From assembly GCA_021815655.1 (NCBI GenBank), contig JAKAGJ010000016.1, positions 1-11,355 on the forward strand: DNA of 11,355 bases. The letters run 5' to 3'. The position numbers and the translations under genes were made by a program. Positions 1 through 6,193 of this stretch are shown piece after piece; the stretch's first letter is position 1, and the number at the start of each line of letters is the position of its first letter. Origin of the DNA: Deltaproteobacteria bacterium. GTDB lineage: Bacteria > Desulfobacterota > Desulfarculia > Desulfarculales > Desulfarculaceae. The notes under the pieces are model-generated. The model was not told the DNA's origin. It made no database searches and worked only from the letters and a program-made list of their open reading frames with translations.

Positions 1-68
1 AGAAGATCACCTGGCGGGACGGTCTGGTGGCCCTGTGGGCCCTGGTCAAGTTCCGCTTCAGCGACTAG
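1..68 (+). CDS. C-terminal tail of a probable family 2 glycosyltransferase (partial)
   Basis: An open frame enters from the left edge and ends at the TAG at 66-68; the last residues read ITWRDGLVALWALVKFRFSD. A W-R-D-G-hydrophobic-W-x-L-hydrophobic-(R/K)-(F/Y)-R-F ending is what I know from dolichol-phosphate mannosyltransferase-like GT2 enzymes that lie directly before UPF0104/LPG-synthase-like membrane proteins. That arrangement is seen here: the next ATG follows after 7 bases. The enzyme would move a sugar from a nucleotide sugar to a polyprenyl-phosphate carrier at the cytoplasmic face of the membrane. Only about 22 residues are visible and the catalytic domain is outside the window, so the call rests on the tail and the neighbour. 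Confidence 0.5.
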   Translation, partial: KITWRDGLVALWALVKFRFSD

Positions 69-75
69 CTCCGCC

Positions 76-1095
76 ATGTGGAAGCACTACCTGGCCGGTC
101 TGGTCGTCAGCCTGGCCGCCGGTTGGCTTTTCCTGCGCGTGGTGGACCTGGGGCAGATGGCCCAGGCCTTCCGGGCCATGGAGCCCATCTACCTTTTGCC
201 CTGCGCCCTGCTCTACCTGGCCTCCTATGTCTTCCGGGCCCTACGCTGGCATTACCTGATGCGGCCGGTGGCCAGGGTGCCCTTCCGGCCGCTTTTCTCC
301 GCCCTCATGATAGGCTTTCTGGGCAACAACGTGCTGCCCGCCCACTTGGGCGAGTTCGTGCGCGCCTACGTGCTGGGCCGCGACCAGGGGGTGAGCAAGT
401 CGGCCACCTTCGCCACCATCGTGCTGGAGCGGGTCTACGACGGGCTCACCGTGCTCTTCCTGCTCCTGATCGTGCTGCTGTGCATGGACCTGCCCGAACG
501 CGGCGTGGAGGGCAGCCACCTCACCGCCGCCGGCCTGCGCGCCGCCGGCTGGCTGGGTCTGGCCCTATTCGCCGGCCTGATGGCCGGCCTGCAATTGCTG
601 CGCTGGCAGCGCCAGCGGGTGTTGGGCTGGCTCTCCTGGCTGCTGCGGCCCCTGCCCCGGGGGCTGGGCGACAAGCTGGTGGAGATGGCCGGGGCCTTCG
701 CCGAGGGCCTGAAGGTGACCCGGCCGGCCGACCTGGGCTGGGTGGTGGTCCACTCGCTCCTCACCTGGGCCTTCCTGGGCCTCTGGGCCTGGAGCCTGTT
801 CCCGGCCTTTGGGCTGCGCCTGGGCCCCCTGGCCGGCATGCTCCTGGAGGTGGTGGTGGCCCTGGCCCTCTTGATACCCTCGGCCCCGGCCTTTCTGGGC
901 ACCTTCCACCTGGCCGCCGCCTTCACCCTGGGCTACATGGGCGCGGCGGCCGGGGTGGCCGGCAGCTACGCCATGATGCTCTGGCTGGTTCACTTCGTTT
1001 CCACCAGCCTGCTGGGCCTGTGGTTCCTCTGGCGCCAGGGCCTGGGCCTGGGGGCCTTGAGCCGGGGCAGCCACCTGGAAAGCAAACAAGAATAG
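76..1095 (+). CDS. UPF0104 / lysylphosphatidylglycerol synthase TM region-like flippase
   Basis: A 339-residue polytopic inner-membrane protein, about the usual length for stand-alone members of this family (AglD/YbhN-like; 'flippase-like domain'). Hydrophobic segments lie near residues 5-22, 38-55, 75-85, 122-138, 156-173, 222-243, 252-270, 279-292 and 296-318. Family signatures are visible: N84-x-LPAHLGEFVRA (85-97), ERVYDG (118-123) and IPSAPAFLGTFH (267-278). Members either flip aminoacylated phosphatidylglycerol as part of MprF or, as stand-alone proteins beside GT2 enzymes, are thought to act in lipid-linked sugar transfer or flipping. No MprF synthase domain is present. The gene starts 7 bases after the upstream GT2 stop, so the two are probably cotranscribed. 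No clear Shine-Dalgarno precedes the ATG, which fits translational coupling. The substrate cannot be read from the sequence. Confidence 0.85.
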   Translation: MWKHYLAGLVVSLAAGWLFLRVVDLGQMAQAFRAMEPIYLLPCALLYLASYVFRALRWHYLMRPVARVPFRPLFSALMIGFLGNNVLPAHLGEFVRAYVLGRDQGVSKSATFATIVLERVYDGLTVLFLLLIVLLCMDLPERGVEGSHLTAAGLRAAGWLGLALFAGLMAGLQLLRWQRQRVLGWLSWLLRPLPRGLGDKLVEMAGAFAEGLKVTRPADLGWVVVHSLLTWAFLGLWAWSLFPAFGLRLGPLAGMLLEVVVALALLIPSAPAFLGTFHLAAAFTLGYMGAAAGVAGSYAMMLWLVHFVSTSLLGLWFLWRQGLGLGALSRGSHLESKQE

Positions 1096-1097
1096 CG

Positions 1098-1160
1098 ACT
1101 GTTAACGGTATGTTGCCGGCTTACCGCACAGTTGACATTAAGTTTATGGACCTCGTGGTT
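1098..1160 (+). promoter_or_regulatory. Imperfect inverted repeat with a TTGACA hexamer
   Basis: Directly after the flippase stop, ACTGT (1098-1102) and CGGTA (1106-1110) are mirrored by TACCG (1122-1126) and ACAGT (1128-1132). A perfect TTGACA follows at 1132-1137. The best-spaced -10 (1155-1160, GTGGTT, 17-base spacer) is poor. It may be a weak or activated promoter for the small gene at 1220 with an overlapping operator, or a weak terminator for the glycosyltransferase/flippase pair. Confidence 0.25.
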
Positions 1161-1219
1161 TGCGCAGGTCAGGGCCAGCCGGTATGCTGGAAGTTAAATC
1201 TTGCTTGGCGGGGGGCGGC

Positions 1220-1486
1220 ATGCAAAAGAACCAGGCGGCGGCCAAGTTTTTCGAGCAGCTTATCCAGGGCTCCAGCGATTTCATCACCCAGATGATCGAA
1301 AGCGAGATGGACGCCGAGCTGATCGAGTTGTTCAACAAGTTCGCCGGCCAGCTCCAGCAGGGCGACATGGAGACCGAACGTTTCCAGGCCAGCCTGCTCA
1401 TCATCGGCTACCTGGTGCGCTCGCACGAGCAGCGGGCCCTGGCGGCCGACCAGCCACCGGCCAACGGCGCCGCGCCGGTGCACTAA
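1220..1486 (+). CDS. Small helical hypothetical protein
   Basis: I do not recognise this 88-residue protein. The ATG at 1220 is preferred because it follows a G-rich stretch (GGGGGG, 1210-1215) that could serve as ribosome binding site; an ATG at 1184 would add 12 residues. The sequence looks almost fully helical and amphipathic for residues 5-73, with an acidic stretch (ESEMDAELIELF, 27-38) and a hydrophobic LLIIGYLV (59-66), then a Pro/Ala-rich tail (75-88). There is no signal peptide and no cysteine, so it is probably a small soluble or membrane-associated cytoplasmic protein. It lies 124 bases after the flippase gene and just before the hydrolase gene, and may be cotranscribed with the latter. 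The steady amino-acid composition, unlike the Pro/Arg-rich shadow frames, is the main reason to accept it as a gene. Confidence 0.6.
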   Translation: MQKNQAAAKFFEQLIQGSSDFITQMIESEMDAELIELFNKFAGQLQQGDMETERFQASLLIIGYLVRSHEQRALAADQPPANGAAPVH

Positions 1487-1490
1487 AGCC

Positions 1491-2345
1491 TTGCCCCCCG
1501 GACCATCGACCCCGCCACGCGGCCCCCTGGGCGGTCCGCCCGGCTGGCCTGCCGCCTGCAAACTGCGCCGCGCCAGCCCGACCCCACCGCCGCCGGTCCA
1601 TGGTACCGGACGGAAAAACCCCGATGACCAGCCCGTTAGCGAACACCTGGCCATTCCCCACGGCGACCTGAGCCTGGCGGGCCGGCTGCACCTGCCGGCG
1701 CGCATTCCCCGGGCCGGGGTGGTGCTGGCCCACGGCCTGGATTCCTCCATGCAGAGCGTCAAGCTCACCCGCCTGGCCCTGACCCTGGCCCAGGCCGGCT
1801 ACGCGGCCCTGCAATACGACGCCGCCGGCTGTGGGGATTCGCCGGGCCTGGCCCGCCACGCCACCCTGACCGGCCGGGTCGACGAGCTGCTGGACGCCGC
1901 CGATCTCCTGGGCCGGCGCTTCCCCGGCCTGCCCGTGGCCTATATGGGCTCCTCCCTGGGGGGCACCGCCGCCCTGGTGGCCGCCGACCGCCGCACCCCG
2001 CTCTGCACCATCTGCTGGTCCGCGCCCACCGACCTGGACGCGCTCTTCCAGCGCCTGAACCGCAAGGATCCCCGGCCCGACCTGCCTGACATGGTCCACG
2101 ACATCCCCCGCCACGACCTGGAGGCAGTGCTGGCCAGGACCAGCCGGGTCCTCTTCGTGCATGGCGAGGAGGACGAGGTGGTGCCCGTGGGGCAGGCCCA
2201 TCGTGGCCATGAGCTGGCCCGCGAGCCCAAGGATCTGTTGGTGCTGCCCGGGGCCGACCACAGTCTCTCGAGCCTGGAGGACCAGGCCCGGGCCACGGCC
2301 CAAAGCCTGGCCTGGCTGGAGCGCTTCGCCAGCGGGCGGGAGTAG
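1491..2345 (+). CDS. Alpha/beta hydrolase (serine hydrolase; start unresolved)
   Basis: Numbering is from the TTG at 1491 (284 residues). The fold signatures are in order: LAHGLDSS oxyanion strand (79-86), ALQYDAAGCGDS (106-117), nucleophile elbow G153-S-S155-L-G157-G, acid D228 in HGEEDEVVP, and H257 in GADHS. These form a complete Ser-Asp-His triad of an esterase, lipase or acyl-hydrolase of the short BAAT/dienelactone-like kind. There is no signal peptide, so it is cytoplasmic; the substrate is unknown. The first ~48 residues are Pro/Gly/Arg-rich, unlike any family member, and no ATG or GTG lies in this frame before GTG 1719. Two ATGs (1600, 1624) lie in the other frame. One extra C in the CCC at 1632-1634 would give MTSPVSEHLAIPHGDL, a normal start for a 240-residue hydrolase. 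Catalytic call is firm; the 5' end is not. Confidence 0.85.
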   Translation: MPPGPSTPPRGPLGGPPGWPAACKLRRASPTPPPPVHGTGRKNPDDQPVSEHLAIPHGDLSLAGRLHLPARIPRAGVVLAHGLDSSMQSVKLTRLALTLAQAGYAALQYDAAGCGDSPGLARHATLTGRVDELLDAADLLGRRFPGLPVAYMGSSLGGTAALVAADRRTPLCTICWSAPTDLDALFQRLNRKDPRPDLPDMVHDIPRHDLEAVLARTSRVLFVHGEEDEVVPVGQAHRGHELAREPKDLLVLPGADHSLSSLEDQARATAQSLAWLERFASGRE

Positions 2346-2375
2346 GCCCCCAGGCCACGCGCCGGGCCATCGCCA

Positions 2376-2529
2376 AAAGATAAGAGTCGGGGAAGGCGGG
2401 GCGGCCCGGCGCACCGTTGCGCCCGGGGCGCGGCGGGGTCGCGGCCCAACGATAAGATAAGAGGCGGGGAAGGGTGGGGGTGATCGAGGGGCGCGGGCCT
2501 GGCGGCTGGGCGCAGAGGGCGCGGCGGGG
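2376..2529. repeat. Diverged direct repeats in the gap after the hydrolase gene
   Basis: Two copies of a purine-rich element are visible: GATAAGAGTCGGGGAAGG at 2379-2396 and GATAAGAGGCGGGGAAGG starting at 2456, differing at one base. Each is preceded by a similar CCA-x-CG-(A)-rich lead and followed by the same 13-mer, GGGCGCGGCGGGG (2426-2438 and 2517-2529). The offsets are 77 and 91 bases, so this looks like an old tandem duplication with a later indel. The whole 2346-2619 gap is G-rich on the plus strand, holds no convincing gene, and separates the end of the hydrolase gene from the convergent flavoenzyme gene. Confidence 0.6.
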
Positions 2530-2619
2530 CCTGGGCCTCCGACAGCGCCCGGCTCAACCAGCACGCACCTTTCCCTGACAGGCTTCCCTCCCCAGCCCCG
2601 CTCCGCTCATACCCCCCCC

Positions 2620-2652
2620 AAAAAAAAAACCTCTCCCCCGGGGGGGGAAAGG
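2620..2652 (-). terminator. Rho-independent terminator of the nitronate monooxygenase-type gene
   Basis: On the minus strand a 10-base-pair stem (arms 2643-2652 and 2630-2639, CCTTTCCCCC against GGGGGAGAGG) with a CCC loop is followed by ten consecutive T (A run 2620-2629). It starts 26 bases after the stop codon. One pair is a G-U wobble on the minus strand but a C-A mismatch on the plus strand, so the element is built to work in the minus direction. Confidence 0.93.
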
Positions 2653-2677
2653 CATTGGCCCGGGATCGGGGCGGGGG

Positions 2678-3781
2678 TCAGGCCAGGCAGGAGCGGGCCC
2701 TGACCTGGGCCTGCTGGAGTTCGTCCATCAGGCCGCGCACCAGGTTGCCCACGGACTCCAGGGCGCGCGAGCGGAAGACGTTCTGGCCGGCGAAGGCAAA
2801 GCCGTTCTCCAGCCGGCCGCGCGCCGCGTTGATCAGGGCGAAGGCGATGCAGTAGGGGCTTTCCTTTTGCTTGCATGTGCTTATGCAGTGATAGGGGCAC
2901 TTGAAGGGTTTCTTGCGGCCAGCGGCCACCTCCTCCAGGAAGGGGCTGCGCAGGGAACGGCCGGGCAGACCCACCGGACTGTCTATGATCATCAGGTCAT
3001 CTTCCTTGGATGAGAGATAGGCCTCCTTGAACCTGATGTCCGCGTCGCACTCGTGGGTGGTGACGAAGCGGGTGCCCATCTGCACGCCGGCCGCGCCCAG
3101 GTTGATCATGTCCCACATGTCCTGGCCGGAGTAGATGCCGCCGGCGGCGATGATGGGCACCTCCACCCCGGCGTCGCGTTCGAAGGGGCGCACCGCCTCC
3201 ACCACCTCTGGCAGCAGGCGGGGCAGGGAAAAGTTCTCGTCGGCCACCTGGTCGCGGCTGTAGCCCAGGTGCCCGCCGGCCAGGGGGCCCTCCAGCACGA
3301 AGGCGTCGGGCAGGCGCTGAAAACGGGCCAACCAGCGCTTGCAAAGGACCTTGGCCGCCCGGGCCGAGGAGACGATGGGCACCAGCTTGGACTTGGCCTT
3401 GTCACCCAAAAGGCCGGGCAGCTCCAGGGGCAGGCCGGCCCCGCAGAAGATCACATCGATGCCTTCCTCAACCGAGGTGCGCACCATGTCGGAGAAGTTG
3501 GTGAGGGCCACCATGATGTTCACACCCAGTATGCCCTTGGTCAACTCGCGGGCCTTGCGTATCTCGCGCCGCAGCGCGCGGATGTTGGCCTCGCGGTAGT
3601 TGGTCATCAGGTCGCTCTCGGCGAACCCGATGATGGCGGCCGAGATCACGCCTATGCCGCCTTCGTTGGCCACGGCCGAGGCCAGGCCGGAGAGGGAGAT
3701 GCCTACCCCCATGCCGCCTTGCACGAGGGGAATCCTGGCGACCAGATCGCCTATTTTCAGGGAGGGCAACATGTTTTTCAT
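2678..3781 (-). CDS. Nitronate monooxygenase / 2-nitropropane dioxygenase family flavoenzyme
   Basis: This 367-residue protein has the FMN-dependent TIM-barrel pattern of the NMO family: N-terminal PLVQGGMGVGIS (19-29), GGIGVIS (41-47), EGPLAGGHLG (164-173) with the presumed catalytic H171, and the phosphate-binding AAGGIYSG (212-219) and GVQMGTRF (232-239). Relatives oxidise alkyl nitronates (such as propionate 3-nitronate); many members of this branch are uncharacterised or act as FabK-like enoyl reductases, so the substrate is open. A C-terminal extension holds four cysteines, C295-x3-C299-x3-C303-x7-C311, then GFAFAGQNVFR (327-337). As I recall, this is shared with clostridial and deltaproteobacterial relatives and could bind metal or an Fe-S cluster. 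Cytoplasmic. The ATG at 3779-3781 gives the family's usual N terminus; the ribosome site is weak. Monocistronic, with its own terminator. Confidence 0.88.
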   Translation of the reverse strand: MKNMLPSLKIGDLVARIPLVQGGMGVGISLSGLASAVANEGGIGVISAAIIGFAESDLMTNYREANIRALRREIRKARELTKGILGVNIMVALTNFSDMVRTSVEEGIDVIFCGAGLPLELPGLLGDKAKSKLVPIVSSARAAKVLCKRWLARFQRLPDAFVLEGPLAGGHLGYSRDQVADENFSLPRLLPEVVEAVRPFERDAGVEVPIIAAGGIYSGQDMWDMINLGAAGVQMGTRFVTTHECDADIRFKEAYLSSKEDDLMIIDSPVGLPGRSLRSPFLEEVAAGRKKPFKCPYHCISTCKQKESPYCIAFALINAARGRLENGFAFAGQNVFRSRALESVGNLVRGLMDELQQAQVRARSCLA

Positions 3782-4258
3782 TCCAGTGCGAGGTTGGCGG
3801 CCTTGGTTTGCCGCCGGCGGGGGATGGGATCACCCGAGGGGTGCAAGCCGGTGAGCAGCTGTGAATTAGATTCATAACATTACTTGGCCAGGCCCACCCT
3901 GTCCAGCGCAAATCATTACGCGCGCTTGTGCCAAAGGACAGGCGAGGGCGGTAGGCAAGGTGGGCCGCCCACCACGGGCATAAGGTCGGGTCGGCCAAGC
4001 GGTGCCTGGTGGGGGGAGCAAGAGTCCGGGAAGGATGGGGGCCACCGGGCTGAGCGGCCGAGCCGCCCGCCTGATCAGCAGGCCGCGCCACGGCGGGCCT
4101 TATCGCGAGGGCCTCGACCCAACCGTTTGGCCAGCGCGCGATGCGCGGCCGCCCGTCAAGCGCCCTTTTTCTGAAAGGCCTTGGCGCGGGGACCCCAGCG
4201 TGGCCGCCCGAACCGTCAAGGCCGACCCGGCCAGCCGTGCCCCCCTAGCCAACCAGCT
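3782..4258. other. 477-base stretch without a recognisable gene
   Basis: Frames here are short and rich in Pro, Arg and Gly, and none resembles a protein. The stretch must hold the promoter of the minus-strand flavoenzyme. The best candidate on the minus strand is TGGACA (3900-3905), a 17-base spacer and a weak TAATGT (3877-3882), in an AT-richer patch at 3862-3886. Nearer the DUF2461 stop lies a short hairpin (GGCCG-ACC-CGGCC, 4220-4232) with no T-run. CCGTCAAG occurs twice (near 4153 and 4212). I see no RNA gene or mobile-element end. Confidence 0.4.
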
Positions 4259-5008
4259 TCATCTTCCGCCCCTGCCCCCGCCGGGCTTGCGCGGCTTCTG
4301 CATGGGGGCCGGGGCGCGCAGGGTCATCTCCACCAGCCATTGGTGCAGGGGCGTCAGGTCCAGGTAGCGCTGGAAGCAGAAGTCCACCAGCTCGCTGCTG
4401 TGGAGCTCGGGAGGGATGGGCATCTCCTGGAAGCCGTAGAGCCCGTTGTGGCGCAGGAGCTCGGCGTTGGGGTGGCCGGGGTCCACGCCCCGGGGCGGGC
4501 GCTGGTAGTGCAGGCCGCCCACCTCGTAGCCCCGGCCGCGCACCTCGGCCACGGCCTGGGCCAGGGCCGGGCCCCGGCGCTGGTCCACCGCGTCCTGGCG
4601 ATAGGCGCCTAGCAAGTGGCGGGGGAAGAGGTAAATGCCGGCGGCCAGCATCAAGTTGGGAGGCTCCAGGTGGAAGTAGTAGCCCGAGCATTCCATGCGC
4701 CCGCCGTTGCCCTCCCAGAGCCAGAGACCGAGGTGGGTCTTGTAGGGCGACTTGTCGGCACTGAAGCGAGTGTCGCGTTGCAGCCGGAAGAGGGAGCGGT
4801 TCACCCGGGGGTCGGCGTGCAGGCCCGGGGCCAGGTCTTGCAGGCGGCGGCCCAGATCCTCCACCAGGGCGCGGGCCGGAGCGAGCAACTCGCGCTCGAA
4901 GAGCTCCTTTCGCTCCTGGAACCAGGCGCGCTGGTTGTGGCGGGCCAGTTGGGCCAGGAAGTCCACGGACCCCTGGCCGAAACCCTGAAAGCTGGATTGG
5001 GCGTGCAT
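4259..5008 (-). CDS. DUF2461 domain-containing protein (TIGR02453 family)
   Basis: A 249-residue protein matching the DUF2461 pattern along its length: FQGFGQGSVDFLAQLARHN (7-25), the WF pair (29-30), then RSLFRLQRDTRFSADKSPYK (71-90), which is the family hallmark of an R-D-x-R-F-S-x-D-K-x-P-Y-K core. GYYFHLEPPNLMLAAGIY (109-126) is also typical. The family is widespread, cytoplasmic and of unproven function; the conserved Arg/Asp/Lys set suggests an enzyme or nucleic-acid-binding role, but I cannot say which. The start at 5006-5008 is chosen because AAGGGAAGGA (5011-5020 read on the minus strand) lies just upstream; a start at 5062 would add 18 unconserved residues. The C terminus (PMQKPRKPGGGRGGR) is a basic, probably disordered tail. 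It is divergent from the gene at 5084, with 75 bases between. Confidence 0.87.
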   Translation of the reverse strand: MHAQSSFQGFGQGSVDFLAQLARHNQRAWFQERKELFERELLAPARALVEDLGRRLQDLAPGLHADPRVNRSLFRLQRDTRFSADKSPYKTHLGLWLWEGNGGRMECSGYYFHLEPPNLMLAAGIYLFPRHLLGAYRQDAVDQRRGPALAQAVAEVRGRGYEVGGLHYQRPPRGVDPGHPNAELLRHNGLYGFQEMPIPPELHSSELVDFCFQRYLDLTPLHQWLVEMTLRAPAPMQKPRKPGGGRGGR

Positions 5009-5083
5009 GTTCCTTCCCTTTAGTCTAGCCTGGGGACAGGGCCAGCCGGGCCCCAGCGGCAAGCGTCAGCGCGAGGATATGCC

Positions 5084-5662
5084 ATGCTACTGGACGATTA
5101 CCTGCCCCTCCATCACTTCAGCGAGCGCCACGAACGGGTGGTGCAGGCCCCGGCCGGGCTGGCCTTCACCTGCCTGCTGGAGTTGGACATGCGCCGGGCC
5201 CCCCTGGTGGGGCTCCTGTTCAGCCTGCGCGAGCTGCCCTGGCGCCTGAGCCGGCGCGGCCGCCGCTCGCCGGGCCTGGGCCTCACCCTGGAGGGCCTGG
5301 TCAAGGCCGGCTTCATCCCGCTGGCCCAGGACCCTCCGCGCGAGCTGGTGCTGGGCCTGGTGGGGCGGCCCTGGCGGCCCGACCCGGACCCGCAGCGCCT
5401 CACCCCGGCCCAGTTCGCATCCTTCGGCCGGGTGGGCTATGTCAAGGTGGCGTCCAACCTCACCGCCGAGCCCCTGAACCGGGGGCGCTCGCTGCTCTGC
5501 ACCGAAACCAGGATACAATGCCTGGGCCACGAGGCCAAGCGCGGCTTCCGGCGCTACTGGACCATCATCCGCCCCTTCAGCGGGCTGATACGCCGCCAGT
5601 GGCTGGCCCTGGCCGCCCGCCAGGCCGAGGCCCTGGCCAGGGCCGGGCGGGCCGGCCGCTGA
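5084..5662 (+). CDS. Conserved protein with probable SRPBCC (START-like) fold
   Basis: A 192-residue protein. The opening (LPLHHFSERHERVVQAPA, 7-24) with a strand-forming start, a central ELVLGLVGRPWRP (87-99), the FGRVGYVKVASNLTAEP strand pair (114-130), LCTETRIQCLG (138-148), and the closing RRYWTIIRPFSGLIRRQWL (156-174) are the pattern I associate with a common family of SRPBCC-like hypothetical proteins. These are helix-grip-fold proteins that bind a hydrophobic ligand; in this family no ligand is established. No signal peptide; cytoplasmic. The ATG at 5084 has GAGG at about the right distance (5074-5077). Its stop lies just ahead of the hairpin and promoter of ssrA. Family assignment is from memory of sequence pattern; the coding call is firm. 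Confidence 0.72.
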   Translation: MLLDDYLPLHHFSERHERVVQAPAGLAFTCLLELDMRRAPLVGLLFSLRELPWRLSRRGRRSPGLGLTLEGLVKAGFIPLAQDPPRELVLGLVGRPWRPDPDPQRLTPAQFASFGRVGYVKVASNLTAEPLNRGRSLLCTETRIQCLGHEAKRGFRRYWTIIRPFSGLIRRQWLALAARQAEALARAGRAGR

Positions 5663-5667
5663 AAGCG

Positions 5668-5696
5668 TCGCCCCCCCTTGCCGGAGGGGGAGGCGA
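5668..5696 (+). terminator. Hairpin after the SRPBCC-like gene
   Basis: TCGCC (5668-5672) plus CCCCC (5673-5677) pair with GGGGG (5686-5690) and GGCGA (5692-5696), with a bulged A5691 and an 8-base loop. It begins 6 bases after the stop codon and is followed by a T-rich but broken tract (5697-5711). Probably a moderate terminator separating this gene from ssrA. Confidence 0.5.
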
Positions 5697-5706
5697 TGGT
5701 TATAGT
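5678..5706 (+). promoter_or_regulatory. Probable sigma-70-type promoter of ssrA
   Basis: TTGCCG (5678-5683, 4 of 6) and TATAGT (5701-5706, 5 of 6) are separated by exactly 17 bases. Transcription would start near 5713, about 23 bases before the mature tmRNA 5' end, leaving a leader for RNase P to remove. The -35 hexamer sits in the loop of the preceding hairpin. Confidence 0.5.
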
Positions 5707-5735
5707 TGTTTCAGTATGGTTCCGAGCTGCGGCCC

Positions 5736-6089
5736 GGGGGCGACATGGTTTCGACGGGGGCAGTTGCGGCGCACGTGGCATGCCGGGGGTCTCGCCGGCC
5801 CGTTACCCGGTGGGAAATAAAGTAATCGCAGACGATTACGCATACGCCGTAGCCGCGTAAAGGCTACCGTCCACCCAGTCTACTCCTGCGGGGCTGGGAT
5901 GGGCGACGATTAGCGGGATAGGTTTCGGGCGCCGCCCTACAGGCCCGCGACCGAAATAAAATGCGGGGCTGGCCAAAAGCGAATCCTGCCCATGGGAGTC
6001 GCCCCGGCGAGATCAAATCATGGGATAAGCATGTAGAAGCTTGTGCCAAATGCTTTCGGACGGGGGTTCGATTCCCCCCGCCTCCACCA
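5736..6089 (+). ncRNA. ssrA: Transfer-messenger RNA (tmRNA), one-piece
   Basis: tmRNA rescues stalled ribosomes and tags the incomplete protein for proteolysis, together with SmpB and EF-Tu. The 5' end GGGGGCG (5736-5742) pairs with CGCCTCC (6079-6085), giving a seven-pair acceptor stem with a G-U at the third pair, the alanine identity signal. It is followed by discriminator A6086 and an encoded CCA (6087-6089). The conserved GACATGGTTTCGACGGGG follows the 5' arm. The T arm is GGGGG-TTCGATT-CCCCC (6062-6078). The mRNA-like part resumes at GCA 5828-5830, after TAATC, and encodes ADDYAYAVAA before TAA 5858-5860. The tag ends in the usual small hydrophobic -VAA for ClpXP-type recognition. The remaining ~200 bases hold the pseudoknot region. 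No permutation into two pieces is seen. Confidence 0.97.
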
Positions 6090-6118
6090 TCCACAGCCAG
6101 GACCATCAGCCGAGAGAG

Positions 6119-6154
6119 TTGGGCAGCCCAATACGGGGCTGCCCAAACTGTTTT
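6119..6154 (+). terminator. ssrA terminator
   Basis: A perfect 11-base-pair stem, TTGGGCAGCCC (6119-6129) with GGGCTGCCCAA (6136-6146), loop AATACG, then ACTGTTTT, 30 bases after the CCA end. It lies between convergent ssrA and the methyltransferase gene, whose stop is about 40 bases away. On the minus strand no T-run follows, so it may work only weakly in that direction. Confidence 0.88.
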
Positions 6155-6193
6155 GGGGGCAGGACACACTTCTCGCCTGGCCGGCCGGGGCCC

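Noticed and set aside
3782..4258. Short frames and small hairpins in the gap between the flavoenzyme and DUF2461 genes as a possible hidden gene or RNA
   Set aside because: No frame has protein-like composition, and the hairpins are short with no T-run and no promoter in a consistent orientation.
5678..5860. 60-residue plus-strand frame ending in ADDYAYAVAA as a protein gene
   Set aside because: The end is the tmRNA tag; the upstream part covers the ssrA promoter and tRNA-like 5' arm and is not translated as a gene.
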